Assembly: GCA_963971225.1 (NCBI GenBank) | Contig: OZ020269.1 | Coordinates: 40,383,264 to 40,447,263, forward strand | DNA length: 64,000 nt | From: Melieria omissa | Lineage: Eukaryota; Arthropoda; Insecta; Diptera; Ulidiidae | Reading direction: 5' to 3' | Shown: positions 18,853-29,410 of the stretch, piece after piece | Numbering within the stretch: the first letter of the stretch is position 1 | Layout of the letters: every line of letters starts with the position of its first letter | The notes under the pieces: generated by a model | What the model was told of the DNA's origin: nothing | What the model saw: only the letters and a program-made list of their open reading frames with translations | Database searches by the model: none | Made by a program: the position numbers and the translations under genes

Positions 18853-20317
18853 TTTGAAATAAAAGATGAAAAAAATCATTATTTTTGTCAATCTGGGCCG
18901 TGTTCGACCCGTTATAAGCCGAAGCTTTTTGTATTTGAATTTTTTCTTGATTTCATAGCAAACGTAAGTAAAAAATGTAAATTATTATTTATTTGATTTC
19001 AAATAAAAAAGGTTTTGACTGCGTTTCCACCGGAATCGAGTTAAATGCAACAGCTATTTTTTGTTTAATTTTTATTTGGTCAAGCCAAATTCTGCATTTA
19101 TTACTGGGCATCTTGTAGCTTCTCTACTGCATAAAAACCACTCCGCTTTCCTTCTCAACAGTCTAGGAATGTCTGCGTTTTCAAATTTGTGAAAATTTCA
19201 TTTATCAGTGTTTCTTTCATTTGTGAAAGTTGTCGGCTGATTGATATCAGAACTGTCTGAATTTTTAATGTCAAGCGGGTTCATGAGAAGCTCCACGTTT
19301 TTTTTTTCTTTTTCAGCATTTATTATTGGAAAATAATAGATTCTTTGACTTTAATTATGACAGACAATATGTATTTTTGCAAAAATTGCAGTAAAAGTAA
19401 TTGCCTTAGCAAAAAATCTACACACCGAACGCAATTAAAATTCCCTATTTCCCCTCAAAATTTGTACATTTGTAAGTATTGCTCCCACTTTTAACAAAAC
19501 ATTTTCTGTTAGACGGGTGTAAATGGCAAAACTGAGTTAACGCAATTTTGAAAGTGAGTTTACGCACTTTGGTACAAAAACAATTGTATGGGAATTTGAG
19601 CATTTAAATGCGATATGCGAAGAAAAACATGAAAAAGGGGGTAAGGAAAGGGGTAGGAGGGTTCATGTGTACACAAAAAATATTCACACTGTTATTGCAA
19701 AGAACTTTGTGCTAGACATCGAAACTCTAGCTCTTCAAGTTTTTATACTTTCCGTGTAAAAGTCTATAGGGACCCCTTTAACTTTTATGTGCAAATTGCA
19801 AAAAAATCAGACGTGCTGGACTATTACTTTGTTCGGCAAAAATGATCAGTATGACGTCCTCTTTCAGAAATATACGGTCGTTACTCTGTTGCACAAATGC
19901 TGTAGTACAGTGTTAATATTATTAGCAGATGACATCGCAGCCAGAACCAGCAAAACGGGCGAGAGAGCATCAGGATGTGTATCCGCAACCAACAATTTGA
20001 CATTTCCCAAGTAAACAATCAACTGGCAGAAAAGTACAGAAAAATAAAGAGCCAGAAATGAAGAAGTGGATCCAAATGGTGTCTCTTTGTAAGGAAAACG
20101 TTATCCGGAAACAAGTAAGAAAAAGGCTAAATAATTTGTACCTGTTTTATGTTCCTAAACATACGTTATGTATGCAAGTATTCTGTGAATTTAGTATAAG
20201 ATTTTCTTTGTACAGGACTGTTATTATAGAAATAGTCAAACTCTGTTTAGAGTAATCAAATTATTGTTTTCGGTTTTAACTAAATGAACTAGTAACATAA
20301 AGAACCAGTTCATTAAC
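18853..20317. other. unassigned AT-rich stretch
   Basis: No transposon ends or protein family recognised. Holds the small CxxC ORF at 19357-19494 and anonymous frames at 19787-20014 (75 aa) and 20058-20255 (65 aa) that resemble nothing I know. Confidence 0.4.
19357..19494 (+). CDS. small ORF with two CxxC pairs (speculative)
   Basis: 45 codons from ATG 19357. The product has FCKNC and SNC near the start and ICKYC near the end, spaced like a small zinc ribbon. A good 5' splice-donor look-alike (tttgtaagta) falls at 19468-19475 inside it, so it could equally be a first exon. Chance occurrence is quite possible; no relative is recognised. Confidence 0.2.
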   Translation: MTDNMYFCKNCSKSNCLSKKSTHRTQLKFPISPQNLYICKYCSHF

Positions 20318-21717
20318 CTTCTACTGCCCCATATGGCCTTAAGAGAAGTCTAGAAAAGTCCACATAAATTTAAATTTTTTTAAATGAATATTGTATAATA
20401 TTATATAATAAATGATAAATTAAGTTGTCATTTCGTTAATGTAGCACTGCTGTAAGCATCATATCTTTCCCATTATTATTAGTTGAAATTGTAACTTCTT
20501 GGAAATTAGTAGAAATAATTATTTCGTGAAAATAATTATTTTGCTTTTCGTTAAAAGATTAAAACAAAAAAATTATAAGTGAGTACCTTGTAATGTAATT
20601 TATTGATTTGAATAGTGAAAAAAAGGATTTAGTTACTTTTTCGGCTTGAGAAAGCAGACTGCGTTTAGGCCGCATCAGGCACCAAATCAAAAAGATTTAA
20701 TGCATTTGGTCATTAACGTATGCTTGTATGTGGTTTCCGTTTAATAGATATCAATCGGCATTTAAAAAAAAATTCGGTTTATGCGACAAAAAAGTACAGG
20801 AAGTTTTACAAAACTTGGGTTCCGATGTTTTCGAAGAAACTGATGAAGAAACTGATACAGGAACCGTTAATGAAGTGTTAGCTATGTTAGATTCAAAGTT
20901 CAAAATAGGAAATTTAGTTAAAAGGAGGCATTTTTCCTCTTTCATTTGATACCCATATCTTCATCATTGAACAACGGGAAATATTTAAAAATATATTTGA
21001 AATATGTATGTCCTAAAAATTTATAAAGTCCTTTAAAAAGGACTTTGGGTCAGAAAATGAAAAACTGCTTTCACTCACACTCACACTGCTTCATAACTTT
21101 GTCATATTTTTTTTATTCTATTGATGTTAGGCTTAATATTTGCTCAAATAATATATAATTCATCATAAATTTTAAAACTAGAGCAGATAATTTATTGTAT
21201 CCATAAAAAATCATTCAAAAATTTATGATTTTGAAAATGGTCGAAAAATTCACTTTTTTACAACTTTCACCGTCAGTAACTTCCCCATCTGATTTGGACA
21301 ATCTATACATTGCTGGAAAGGCTAGGGTATTATCTTCTGACTGCCGGTCAGTTCGCTCATAACTGAAACAATAGGGAAAAAACCGTTTTTTCGAAAACGC
21401 TTTTTTAAAAAATTTTTTGATTTTCAGTTTCGTGTTTAGCGGCCCAAAGTTAGTCTAGAAACCACTTTTATCTTTAGGTGAATTTTTCGTATCGAGTAGT
21501 GTAATCAATAAAACGTGAAACTGTTCATCAGTTAAACTTTTTAGCTTGTGTGCCCAGTACGGCCTTAAGGCACGCAAATTTATATAGGCTTCACGCCCAC
21601 ACGGAAGCAAATTTTTGTATTTTAAAAATTGTCCCTTATATGAATGTAAAACTACATGGTGAACTTAACTTTTCTTTTTTTTCGAATTAAAAACAAATTG
21701 GGGCAGTAGAGGGTTAA
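20318..21717. mobile_element. TTAA-bounded element (piggyBac-like ends) enclosing a P-type relic
   Basis: Left end TTAA + ccttctactgcccc (from 20318) and right end ggggcagtagaggg + TTAA (to 21717) are inverted repeats with one mismatch. The interior from ~20940 to 21560 is a P-element-type relic (see next). A plus-strand frame at 20728-20949 gives an acidic 73-residue peptide (EETDEETDTGTVNEVL) without recognised homology. Confidence 0.6.
20940..21560 (-). pseudogene. P/THAP9-type transposase 3' relic (copy 1)
   Basis: On the minus strand from ~21550: LTDEQFHVLLITLLDTK, matching the end of the P-type DDE segment at 51665-51720 (TLLDTKWVH), then the same noncoding 3' region as 35030-35480 and 51290-51660 (ttcgtgtt.agc, cataactgaaa, ggacaatctatacattg). 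Heavily mutated. Confidence 0.65.
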
Positions 21718-22270
21718 GTGAACGCACTGCAACTGCAAAGACATTGAACTTCGGGTTGTTCTCACTCATTGCAACGAATTTTTGCTGTCAAATAAATACC
21801 CACCGTTACATAAATACCCGAGCCATTTAGATACATTTCGTCGTGTGAACATTAGTACCAATGCATCCCCAAAAAATTGAATGTCATATACGTCCTACGA
21901 AAGAATGAAACATACAACATTCCTTTACTGGGACTACTGAAATCATCGCTTTACCATGCTTGGTGGTGGAATAGGCTTGGTATTGCTGTCGATATTTTTT
22001 TGTTTTGAAGATAAGCAAACAAGAAGACTATCAACAATATAAAAATTATAGATATGTATGGGCGACTATTTAACGTTTTATCAACTTAATTCCTTAATAT
22101 GTATGTAATACATAGTTTTTGAATTTTATCTTTCTGTATATTCTGACTATTCTTATACGATTGTTACTACCAACAATATTTTTACATTTCTTTTAAACAA
22201 TTGTTTATTTTTTTGAAAAAAACCATTGTATGGAAATGCAAGAGGTATACATATCAAATCTTTAATAATA
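21718..22270. other. unassigned stretch
   Basis: AT-rich; no ORF, inverted repeat or family member recognised. Confidence 0.4.
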
Positions 22271-22945
22271 CAGTGCAACAAATTCAAAAAAAATTTCGAG
22301 GGACAAGGTCAAACCCATCTCATTCGATAGAGGATCTCAGTAGATGAAAAAGTGCCAAGGGATTTTTTCCGGAATGTTCATCTCAATCACTTTAACTGTT
22401 AAGCCACTACAGCGTTTCAAAAATTATAAACTGCTAAATTCATGTTTTTTTGTACAGAATATCTCGTAGTTGCTTCATAAAAACATCGAATGTAGCAAAG
22501 CATATTTTTTTAATCGTTGTAGAGTCTTAACTTTAAAAGTTATTTACATGAAATTTATAAGCAGTATAGATGTTTGAATGCTTTTTCACCGGAAGTCGTT
22601 TATATAAATTTAGCTCTCACGGTTTCCAAAATATTCAAGGATAAAGCTTTAATTGAGGTCCTTCATATCCTTTTTCATTACATTTTTCCAAAAAGGATAT
22701 TGTGTCATCGACTTCATTTCATTAGCTTTCATTTGACGTAAAAATTATTCCTTTCTGACATTTGAGTCAAGAGACATGATGTTTTAAAAGTTTCGGGAAA
22801 AGGCTTTAAGCCGCCATCTTTAAACTCAATTTAAAAAAAAAACTCGAACATTCCGGAAAAAATCCCTTGGCACTTTTTCATCTACTGAGGTCCTCTATCG
22901 AATGAGATGGGTTTGACCTTGTCCCTTTTTTCAGTGTCGCACTGT
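22271..22945. mobile_element. inverted-repeat element with ~105-bp termini
   Basis: Left end cagtgcaacaaattc and right end ...gtgtcgcactg, with a shared ~85-base block (gggacaaggtcaaacccatc ... ccaagggattttttccgga) in inverse orientation. No ORF. The tip belongs to the TTACAC-GTGCGACA end type discussed in the findings. Confidence 0.75.
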
Positions 22946-23201
22946 GTAATTTGTTCTACTACATACTTAAAGGAAAACGACTCTAACTCGAATGACGAGT
23001 TCAAAATTGTCATAAAACTGTAGGTGCACACCACTATTGCAAATAAAACGACATGTAGTAATGCGTGCCGCTATGCTTACTTAAAATAATTGTTTTGTTA
23101 ATTTTTTTAAATGATTAAATTTGTAATTTTGAAATTATCCCGAGCAATATAAGGTTGAACATGAAGCACCAAAAGCAACAGCTGGTATTTTCTCACCACA
23201 A

Positions 23202-23752
23202 TAGGGCAGTTCAGGATAACGTGCAAACGGTCTGGCATCATGGCATTTGCAAAATGTGATGGCAAATATTTTCAACGCAACAACAAAATTTACCCATTTG
23301 TCCATGCCGAGCAGCTGCAAATTTGCCACAATGAAAACCATTGCATATTTTTCGGCATGGGCAAAACAGATTTGCCAATCAATCAGCTGTTACAATTGTC
23401 GAGATGAAGCAGACGAAAAAGAAAATAAAAAGAAAAAAACCGAATAAAAAGTGAACGGAGGAAGAAATTCGTACATTTTTAAGTTATTTGCAAGAAGCGC
23501 TGGAGTTAGAGGTGTGAATTGTTTTCGGATTCCACAGCGGCAGCAACTTATGCGTGCTCTTTATTCTCGCAGGCTCCCACGGCGCAAATATTCGATTATT
23601 CTTCTTCTTGATTTATTCTTCAAAAACAGCTGTGAATTTGTTCTGCAACCGATTTGCCATGAAATTTTAAAAAGTGTGCTCAGTGTTGATGGCAAATATT
23701 TGAAATGACATGCATTTGCCCAAATATTTGCACGTTATCCTGAACTGCCCTA
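23202..23752. mobile_element. MITE, ~550 bp, TIR tagggcagttcaggataacg
   Basis: 26-base terminal inverted repeats (to gtgcaaa) with related subterminal motifs (atggcaaatattt, tgcatttgcc) repeated at both ends. No target duplication can be read, so the superfamily is unknown. Confidence 0.75.
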
Positions 23753-24093
23753 ATATATAGTTATTAGCATCATTAAATTTGTATACGAAGTGGTGGCAGA
23801 ACAATATAGCAATATGAACAAACCAGAATTTTGATAACTGGCAAACTTAATGGAATCACATTTAGATTACGGAGTTAGTACAAATTCCTGTTCCGTGAAT
23901 TTTGATTCTGTGCACAAACTTCCATTCGCGACACATTTCCAAACAAGAAACAGCTGATTGGGTTTCACCACGAATTGTAAACGCATTGCTAAAATGAAAT
24001 TTGCATGAAAAATAGCCAACAAGCAATGCAAAATAATAACAAAATTGAATGAGCTATAAGCAATTTGATGAGCGCGTTTTTCTTAGATATGAA
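23753..24093. other. unassigned stretch
   Basis: AT-rich spacer before the provirus, ending in TGAA (24090-24093), the target site duplicated at 31277-31280. Nothing else recognised. Confidence 0.5.
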
Positions 24094-24498
24094 AGTTAAC
24101 ACCCCTGCTCCGCTACAGAAACCGCTGACGTTGCAGCAGGCGTTGCAGGTGCAACAACAGCGTTGGTCTTGTGTTAAAGCTGCTGACTGTGCGTCTGGCG
24201 GACATCCGGAGCTTGCTGGTGCGACAACAGCGTGGGAATCGCCTAATCAGCAGTCTTAGGGCTAAGTAGGGCTGGATACGTTAGAATTAAGTTTAGGAAA
24301 AGTTAGTCTTAGTTGGGACACGGACGAATAAAGAACTGGAAAACTGCAGCTACGATTTGAAGTTTCTTCTTTGGAATCTGCCGAGTTTTGTGTAAGTATG
24401 GGCTGGCTGTAGCCAGCCCCAACTTTAACTGTATGGGCCTGCAGTGTGCCAGCCCCAACTTTAATTTTTTGGTTCGGCCGGCGTGCCGGACCTTAACT
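24094..24498 (+). repeat. errantivirus 5' LTR
   Basis: 405 bases, AGTTAAC...CTTAACT. Contains direct repeats around gcaacaacagcg and a hairpin (ggctggctgtagccagcc). Differs from the 3' LTR at three positions I could find (near 24282, 24320 and 24428). Confidence 0.93.
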
Positions 24499-24516
24499 GG
24501 CGCCCGAGCAGGGACC
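24499..24516 (+). promoter_or_regulatory. primer-binding site, tRNA-Lys type
   Basis: tggcgcccgagcagggac directly abuts the LTR end; it is one base from the common tRNA-Lys primer site, which gypsy-type elements use. Confidence 0.85.
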
Positions 24517-25677
24517 CGCAATAAAAATGCGGGCTTCTTCGGTCGGGAAAAGGAGCGTGAATTTTTGCATGTGTTCTTGTGCAGCTGAGGTGGCAGGCCT
24601 AAACAAGCCGCACCTTTCAGCTAGTGTAGTGAATTCCCGTGGTGTGCAAGATAAAGGAACCAAGTGCAAACCGACAGTGAAATGATTAGTGAAAGTGTGA
24701 AATGGGAATTGAGGGAGCAGGCTGCGATTCCTACGGGACCCTCCAGCTTGGGAAAAAAACCAAGGACTGCGATTCCGTAGCCAACTCCGAAGTTGACCGG
24801 ACCCTCCAGTTCTTGGGAAAATAATGAGAGAAGAAGTTCTATAAATAAATATGTCCACCTTAAAAAAATACGTCCAAATCCTGCGACTCCCACGGGACCC
24901 TCCAGGATATAACGAAGATAAATCTGTGACCCCGAAGACCCTCAGATCTCAATAAAATAAGAAAAAGTAATAATAGTGATTATAAAATAAATAAAAAATT
25001 TTGAAAAACCAGTTCACTGTCGGTAGCGAGAAGTAATGGTGAAGTTAACAATTGGTTAATGAAATGTGCACCCACGGAGTTCGCGTAAAGCCGTCAAGGA
25101 CCTGCACTAACATCTCCCGATCCGACCGCAAAACCGGCTAGCAATTTGTTGCCTTGCGATAGGCGCCGCGAAGTGATCCTGGTACGCCCTATAGGGTGCA
25201 CGCTGTCGTACACATAAGAACACGGCAACCACTCCACGATCACGGCAGCCACTTTCGGGCGTTCACTTAAGAACACGCCTGAGATCGCGTTGTGCTCAAA
25301 ATTTGCTGTGAAGCAAGCTGTGCCCCAGTAGGTCGCCTTCAATCTGATTGTCGGCGACTAAAAAGGATCCACACAGCCCTTCCTTGGCCAATAAATGACT
25401 CGATGCGTAGCGCCCCTCGGGGTCGAGGATGCCGTTCCCTTAAGAACACGGTAAAGCTTTCGCTAATCCTTTTTTCCCTTTCTTTCCCCAGAAATGTTGA
25501 TGTTGTAAGTGCGATAAGTCTAATCATCAAATTAAATAGTGCTGCGGGTGCTGAAGGTGCTGATCAGATTACGTAAAAGCCAAGTTGCTGCGAAGGTGGG
25601 TCACTGGAAGGTGTTGGTACGGTGAGTGATTGTTTATTTGTACGTCTCGTTAAATCTTTTGTGTAACTCAAACCGCG
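24517..25677 (+). other. errantivirus leader
   Basis: 1.2-kb untranslated leader. Contains three diverged copies of a 'gcgattcc.acgggaccctccag' motif (about 24725, 24770 and 24885). Short frames here are not conserved domains. Confidence 0.6.
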
Positions 25678-26889
25678 ATGGACGGTCTTGCCCAATCCAT
25701 TACTGAATTGAATGGGGCGGTCGCTACCCTTATGGGTGAGCTAAAAAAAGCGGAAAGACGAATTGTCGAGCTAGAGAAGGGGAACTCACTTAGTGAAGCG
25801 ACGAGAGAGCAAACCCCGCTCCGTGGGCCGAGTACAGTGGAGGAACTGTCACTGATTGATCGGTTGCCGGATAGCGTAAAAGAGCTACAGGTCTTTGAGG
25901 GTGAACCGGCGCAATATGTGTCATGGGTACATACGGTGGAGGGGATACTGGATGATTATAAAATCATCCGTGGGAATCCCAAATATAGGGCCATCCTCAA
26001 AAGTATACGTGGGAAGATCAGGGGAAGCGCAGACAGCGCTCTAATATGGCACAACATTTTTGACGAGGATTGGCCAGAAATAAAGGGGTGTTTGTCACTA
26101 CACTACGCAGACAAACGGGATATACGGACATTGGAACACCAGTTAGGGCAATTGACTCAGGGAAGCTTGAAGCTTGACGAGTTTTACGCCAGGGTGAATC
26201 ACCAATTCTCCCTCATTATAAATAAGGTAAAAACGGATAATTACTCGGCGGAAACGATTGGGGCTCTGATGGAAACATACCGTAACCGAGCTCTCGATGT
26301 ATTTATAAGGGGGTTAAATGGTGAATTATCGAAAATGATAATCGTCCAGAGACCGAAGTCATTGCCCGAGGCATATACCGCTTGCCTTGATATCCAAAAC
26401 TTAAATTTTCGCAATTTCCCGATCCACAATCAAACGAGAAATGTAGTGACGGTTCCGATAAACCAACTCTCCAAGAGGGATCTGCCCACGCCGATTCAGG
26501 TGAGAAATATGAGGCCTATCTATAGTAGTCCTCGCGCTTTCACCAATGAGCGTTTTCCACCACGGGGTAATTCGGGCCCTCGATATGTCAACCCATTCAC
26601 GAGGGATAATGGAATAGCACCATCTAGGCAGGAAACCACGACCAAACCTCCCGAAGCAATGGAAGTTGATGGGTCCTTCCAAACACGGCGGATGAACCCT
26701 ACCGGCAGCCAACCCTCGCAACTACCGCATTCGAATAAGAGGAAATCTTATTCAGATAATTATCCCAATAAACAACAGCGAATGTTTAACATTGTTGGCG
26801 GGGAAGAACAGAGTGAGATCGACCGGCAGGAGGAATGCGAGGATCAGGTAAATTTTATGATGGACGGTCATCCAGCGTACCATATATAA
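25678..26889 (+). CDS. gag: errantivirus Gag
   Basis: 403-residue open frame giving the structural core protein of the particle. Residues ~5-35 are a predicted coiled coil (ELKKAERRIVELEKG); the central part (EGEPAQYVSWV, YADKRDIRTLEHQLGQL, LDEFYARVNHQ) matches the gypsy-type retrotransposon Gag capsid region; the C-terminal third is rich in Pro, Arg and Asn and basic (KRKSYSDNYPNKQQR), as expected for nucleic-acid binding, without a CCHC knuckle, normal for this group. It overlaps the pol frame by 55 bases in a -1 relation. Intact as read. Confidence 0.88.
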   Translation: MDGLAQSITELNGAVATLMGELKKAERRIVELEKGNSLSEATREQTPLRGPSTVEELSLIDRLPDSVKELQVFEGEPAQYVSWVHTVEGILDDYKIIRGNPKYRAILKSIRGKIRGSADSALIWHNIFDEDWPEIKGCLSLHYADKRDIRTLEHQLGQLTQGSLKLDEFYARVNHQFSLIINKVKTDNYSAETIGALMETYRNRALDVFIRGLNGELSKMIIVQRPKSLPEAYTACLDIQNLNFRNFPIHNQTRNVVTVPINQLSKRDLPTPIQVRNMRPIYSSPRAFTNERFPPRGNSGPRYVNPFTRDNGIAPSRQETTTKPPEAMEVDGSFQTRRMNPTGSQPSQLPHSNKRKSYSDNYPNKQQRMFNIVGGEEQSEIDRQEECEDQVNFMMDGHPAYHI

Positions 26890-27365
26890 AATATATTACC
26901 ACGGGCGGAGTAGCACGGCAGTTTCTGGTAGACACCGGTGCCAATAAGAACTTTGTAAGTCCGCAATTGTCCGAGAATTGTGAGAAGGTACTTAAACCGT
27001 TTACTGTTCAGTCCGCCGGGGGTCAAATACGAATCACTGAAAAAGTACGGGGTAAATTCTTTGAGAAATTGGGAAACAATGCAACTATCACATTCTATGT
27101 TTTGCCGGGGTTGTCGTCCTTCGACGGAATCATTGGCGATGATACGTTGAAGGAACTGGAGGCGGTTATAGATCGCAAAAATAATCTACTATTGTTAAAA
27201 CCGGACATCAAAATTCCCTTGTTCGAGAAAAGGTCGCAGCACATCTGCGAAATGATTAATGCAGATGTACCACCAAAGTCCTTCGCTGAATTAAAACGCT
27301 TGATCAATAAATATGGAATTCTGTTTGGTCCGCTAAATAATAAAGACATAATAGGAACAAGTATA
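26835..27365 (+). pseudogene. pol: errantivirus Pol, protease part (RT/RNase H deleted)
   Basis: Frame -1 to gag, so normally made by -1 ribosomal frameshifting in the overlap 26835-26889. FLVDTGANKNFV is the aspartic protease active site (Asp-Thr-Gly, residues 33-35 of this frame); IIGDDTLKEL follows. Around 27360 homology jumps directly to integrase in another frame; this frame stops at 27435-27437. The polymerase and RNase H, about 1.5-2 kb, are absent, so the provirus cannot reverse-transcribe itself. Confidence 0.87.
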
Positions 27366-27369
27366 AGTG

Positions 27370-28757
27370 CGGGATTATCGAAGCTGAGCATCGAAGAGCC
27401 CATCGGAACCCTCGTGAAAACGCATTGCAAATTTTAGAAAAATACTATTTTCCGCATATGGCAAGTTTAATTAGGAGTTACACTAAGCCTAGGCGTATAC
27501 GGACACGCAGGCCGCACACGCAGCAGAGCTCAGCGTAGTTCAATTTTTTGTAAATAATGCAGAACCATAAGACAGCGTATACAGCGACATAGTCGCGTGC
27601 GGCGGAGAGACGTGCCTGCGCACAACTGCGTCGCGTTGTAGTTGAAATACAGTTTCCTACGTGCAGCCGACACGTTCTCTTGTAAAAATTGAAGAATAAA
27701 TTGAAAAAGTGCGTGGACAGCCCATATTACACTCAAAGTATATTATATAGGTTATATTTCAAAGTCTGATTCAGACAAATAACTCATATTACTGGGTTTA
27801 TGGAATGAATACGGAACACGTGTGCTGGTTTTCCGAGATTCGTATACGCTATTCAAACATTTGCTGCGTAACACAGTTTAATTTGCGTTGCGCTGCCCTG
27901 TGCTGTGTTGCGCGTCCTGCGTCTACGTATACGCCTAGGCTAAGAGTTGCGAGACGTGCAAATACCAGAAGTATGACCGTCACCCGAGTAAACCTAAATA
28001 CCAACCTACCCCAATACCGTCATATCCGTGCGAAATCCTTCATGTTGACTTGTTTGAGGTAGAGGGGTGTAAATTCCTTAGTTGTTTGGATAAGTTTTCT
28101 AAATATGCGAAGCTATTTCATATAAAGAATCGGTCCGCGATACTGTTGCGGGAAAAGTTAACAAAGGTTATTCATTTTTTCACAGTGCCAAAAATCCTCG
28201 TTACGGATAACGAGCGAGGCTTGTTAAGTCCTACCGTGTCGAATTTCATTTGATCTCTCGGTATCGAGTTATACCAAACTCCAATCCAAAAGAGTGAGGT
28301 TAACGGGCAAGTTGAAAGGTTACATTCAACACTGCTAGAAATTTATAGGTGCCTAAAAACGGAACTCCCAAGAGCCTCGGTAAAGGAACTCGTGTACATA
28401 GCGGTAGACCGATACAATACTTCTGTCCATTCTATAGTTAATAGAAAACCTGCGGACATTTTCCTAAACAGGGCAGGTAGAATAAACTACCAAAACCTAG
28501 CAGGTTTTCGAGAAAGGGTACTCGAAGATGTAAAGGCCTTAATAGAGAAGAATCAGGAAATGAGAAACGCCAGATTAAACGAAAGAAGGCAGGAGCCGAA
28601 GCAATACGACTCCGGAAAAGTAGTTTTTGTGCTTGACAAACAAATCAAGGGCAAGCACAAGAAGCGTTACAAGAAGGAAACAGTAGCACGAGATAACGGG
28701 GTAACCATATTAACCAACTCAGGAAAAAAAATCCACAAAACCCATGTAAGAAACTAA
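27370..28757 (+). pseudogene. pol: errantivirus integrase, split by a MITE and a stop
   Basis: The zinc-binding N-terminus begins ~27370 (His pair region, then YYFPHM), is interrupted by the MITE 27487-27940 and resumes at 27944 with the CX2C pair. The catalytic core has HVDLF (Asp), VTDNE (Asp) and SEVNGQVERLH (Glu). One in-frame TGA lies at 28251-28253 between the second Asp and Glu. The C-terminal domain runs to the stop after 28754 with a basic tail. Breaks: deletion of RT upstream, MITE, TGA. Confidence 0.88.
27487..27940. mobile_element. PIF/Harbinger-type MITE, 454 bp (copy 1)
   Basis: Ends gcctaggcgtatacg and its inverse, each bordered by TAA (27484-27486, 27941-27943). A 3-bp TWA duplication is the PIF/Harbinger hallmark. 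Second copy, opposite orientation, at 33516-33961. It entered the integrase zinc-binding coding region, so it is younger than the provirus. Confidence 0.82.
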
Positions 28758-29112
28758 CCTTCGGCAGCAAGGCTTATCTAATAAAAGATGGTAGAACAAA
28801 ACAAAAAAAACCAAATAATCATGACACCAAGCACCCTGCAAAAAGCACATAGAATATAAAAATAGCACCGAACAATTTACAAAATAAAAAATTGTTCAAA
28901 TGGGAAGTTGAAAGTCAAGAAATGGAAATGCCATTAAGAGAAAAATCTAATAAAATAATAGATAAACAGTTTTTAAAATAATAAAGGAGTTTTAAGAAGA
29001 CGTGCATCTAATAGTAATTAAATATGCTTAACACGCTTGTACTTAAGTAACACTAAGGAAATTGTGGTATGCTAACTTACCTTAGGATAATTACGGTCAT
29101 TACAATATGTCA

Positions 29113-29240
29113 TTCTAAACAATGTTCAATTTAATTTTTAATTCTAACCAATGTTCAATTTAATTTTTAATTCTAAACAATGTTCAATTTAATTTGTAAT
29201 CCTAAGGAAAAATGTTCAATTTAATCCTAAGCTCCCTTTG
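29113..29240 (+). repeat. ~29-bp tandem repeat upstream of env
   Basis: Four units of aatgttcaatttaattttta plus attctaa, slightly diverged, in the 650-base spacer between integrase and env (28758-29410). The spacer otherwise holds no ORF; env mRNA splicing signals would be expected here. Confidence 0.8.
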
Positions 29241-29410
29241 TTTCAAATTTAAGCTATGTTCAACTTAATTTTAGGGTTGACAAATCGACGAACATACCGA
29301 CAATTATAGTAATTTAATTCAGATTTAAGGAACAAGCAACACGCCTTCTTAAGTAGGGAATCTAAGAAATTAAGAGTAACTAGAACATAAATAGGCTAAC
29401 ACTGATTTAT

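Noticed and set aside
27530..27736. 68-residue ORF conserved in two places (also 33712-33909)
   Set aside because: Both are copies of one young MITE; no independent evidence of coding.
29113..29240. Possible regulatory array or CRISPR-like repeat before env
   Set aside because: Continuous 29-bp tandem units without spacers; simple repeat in the viral spacer.
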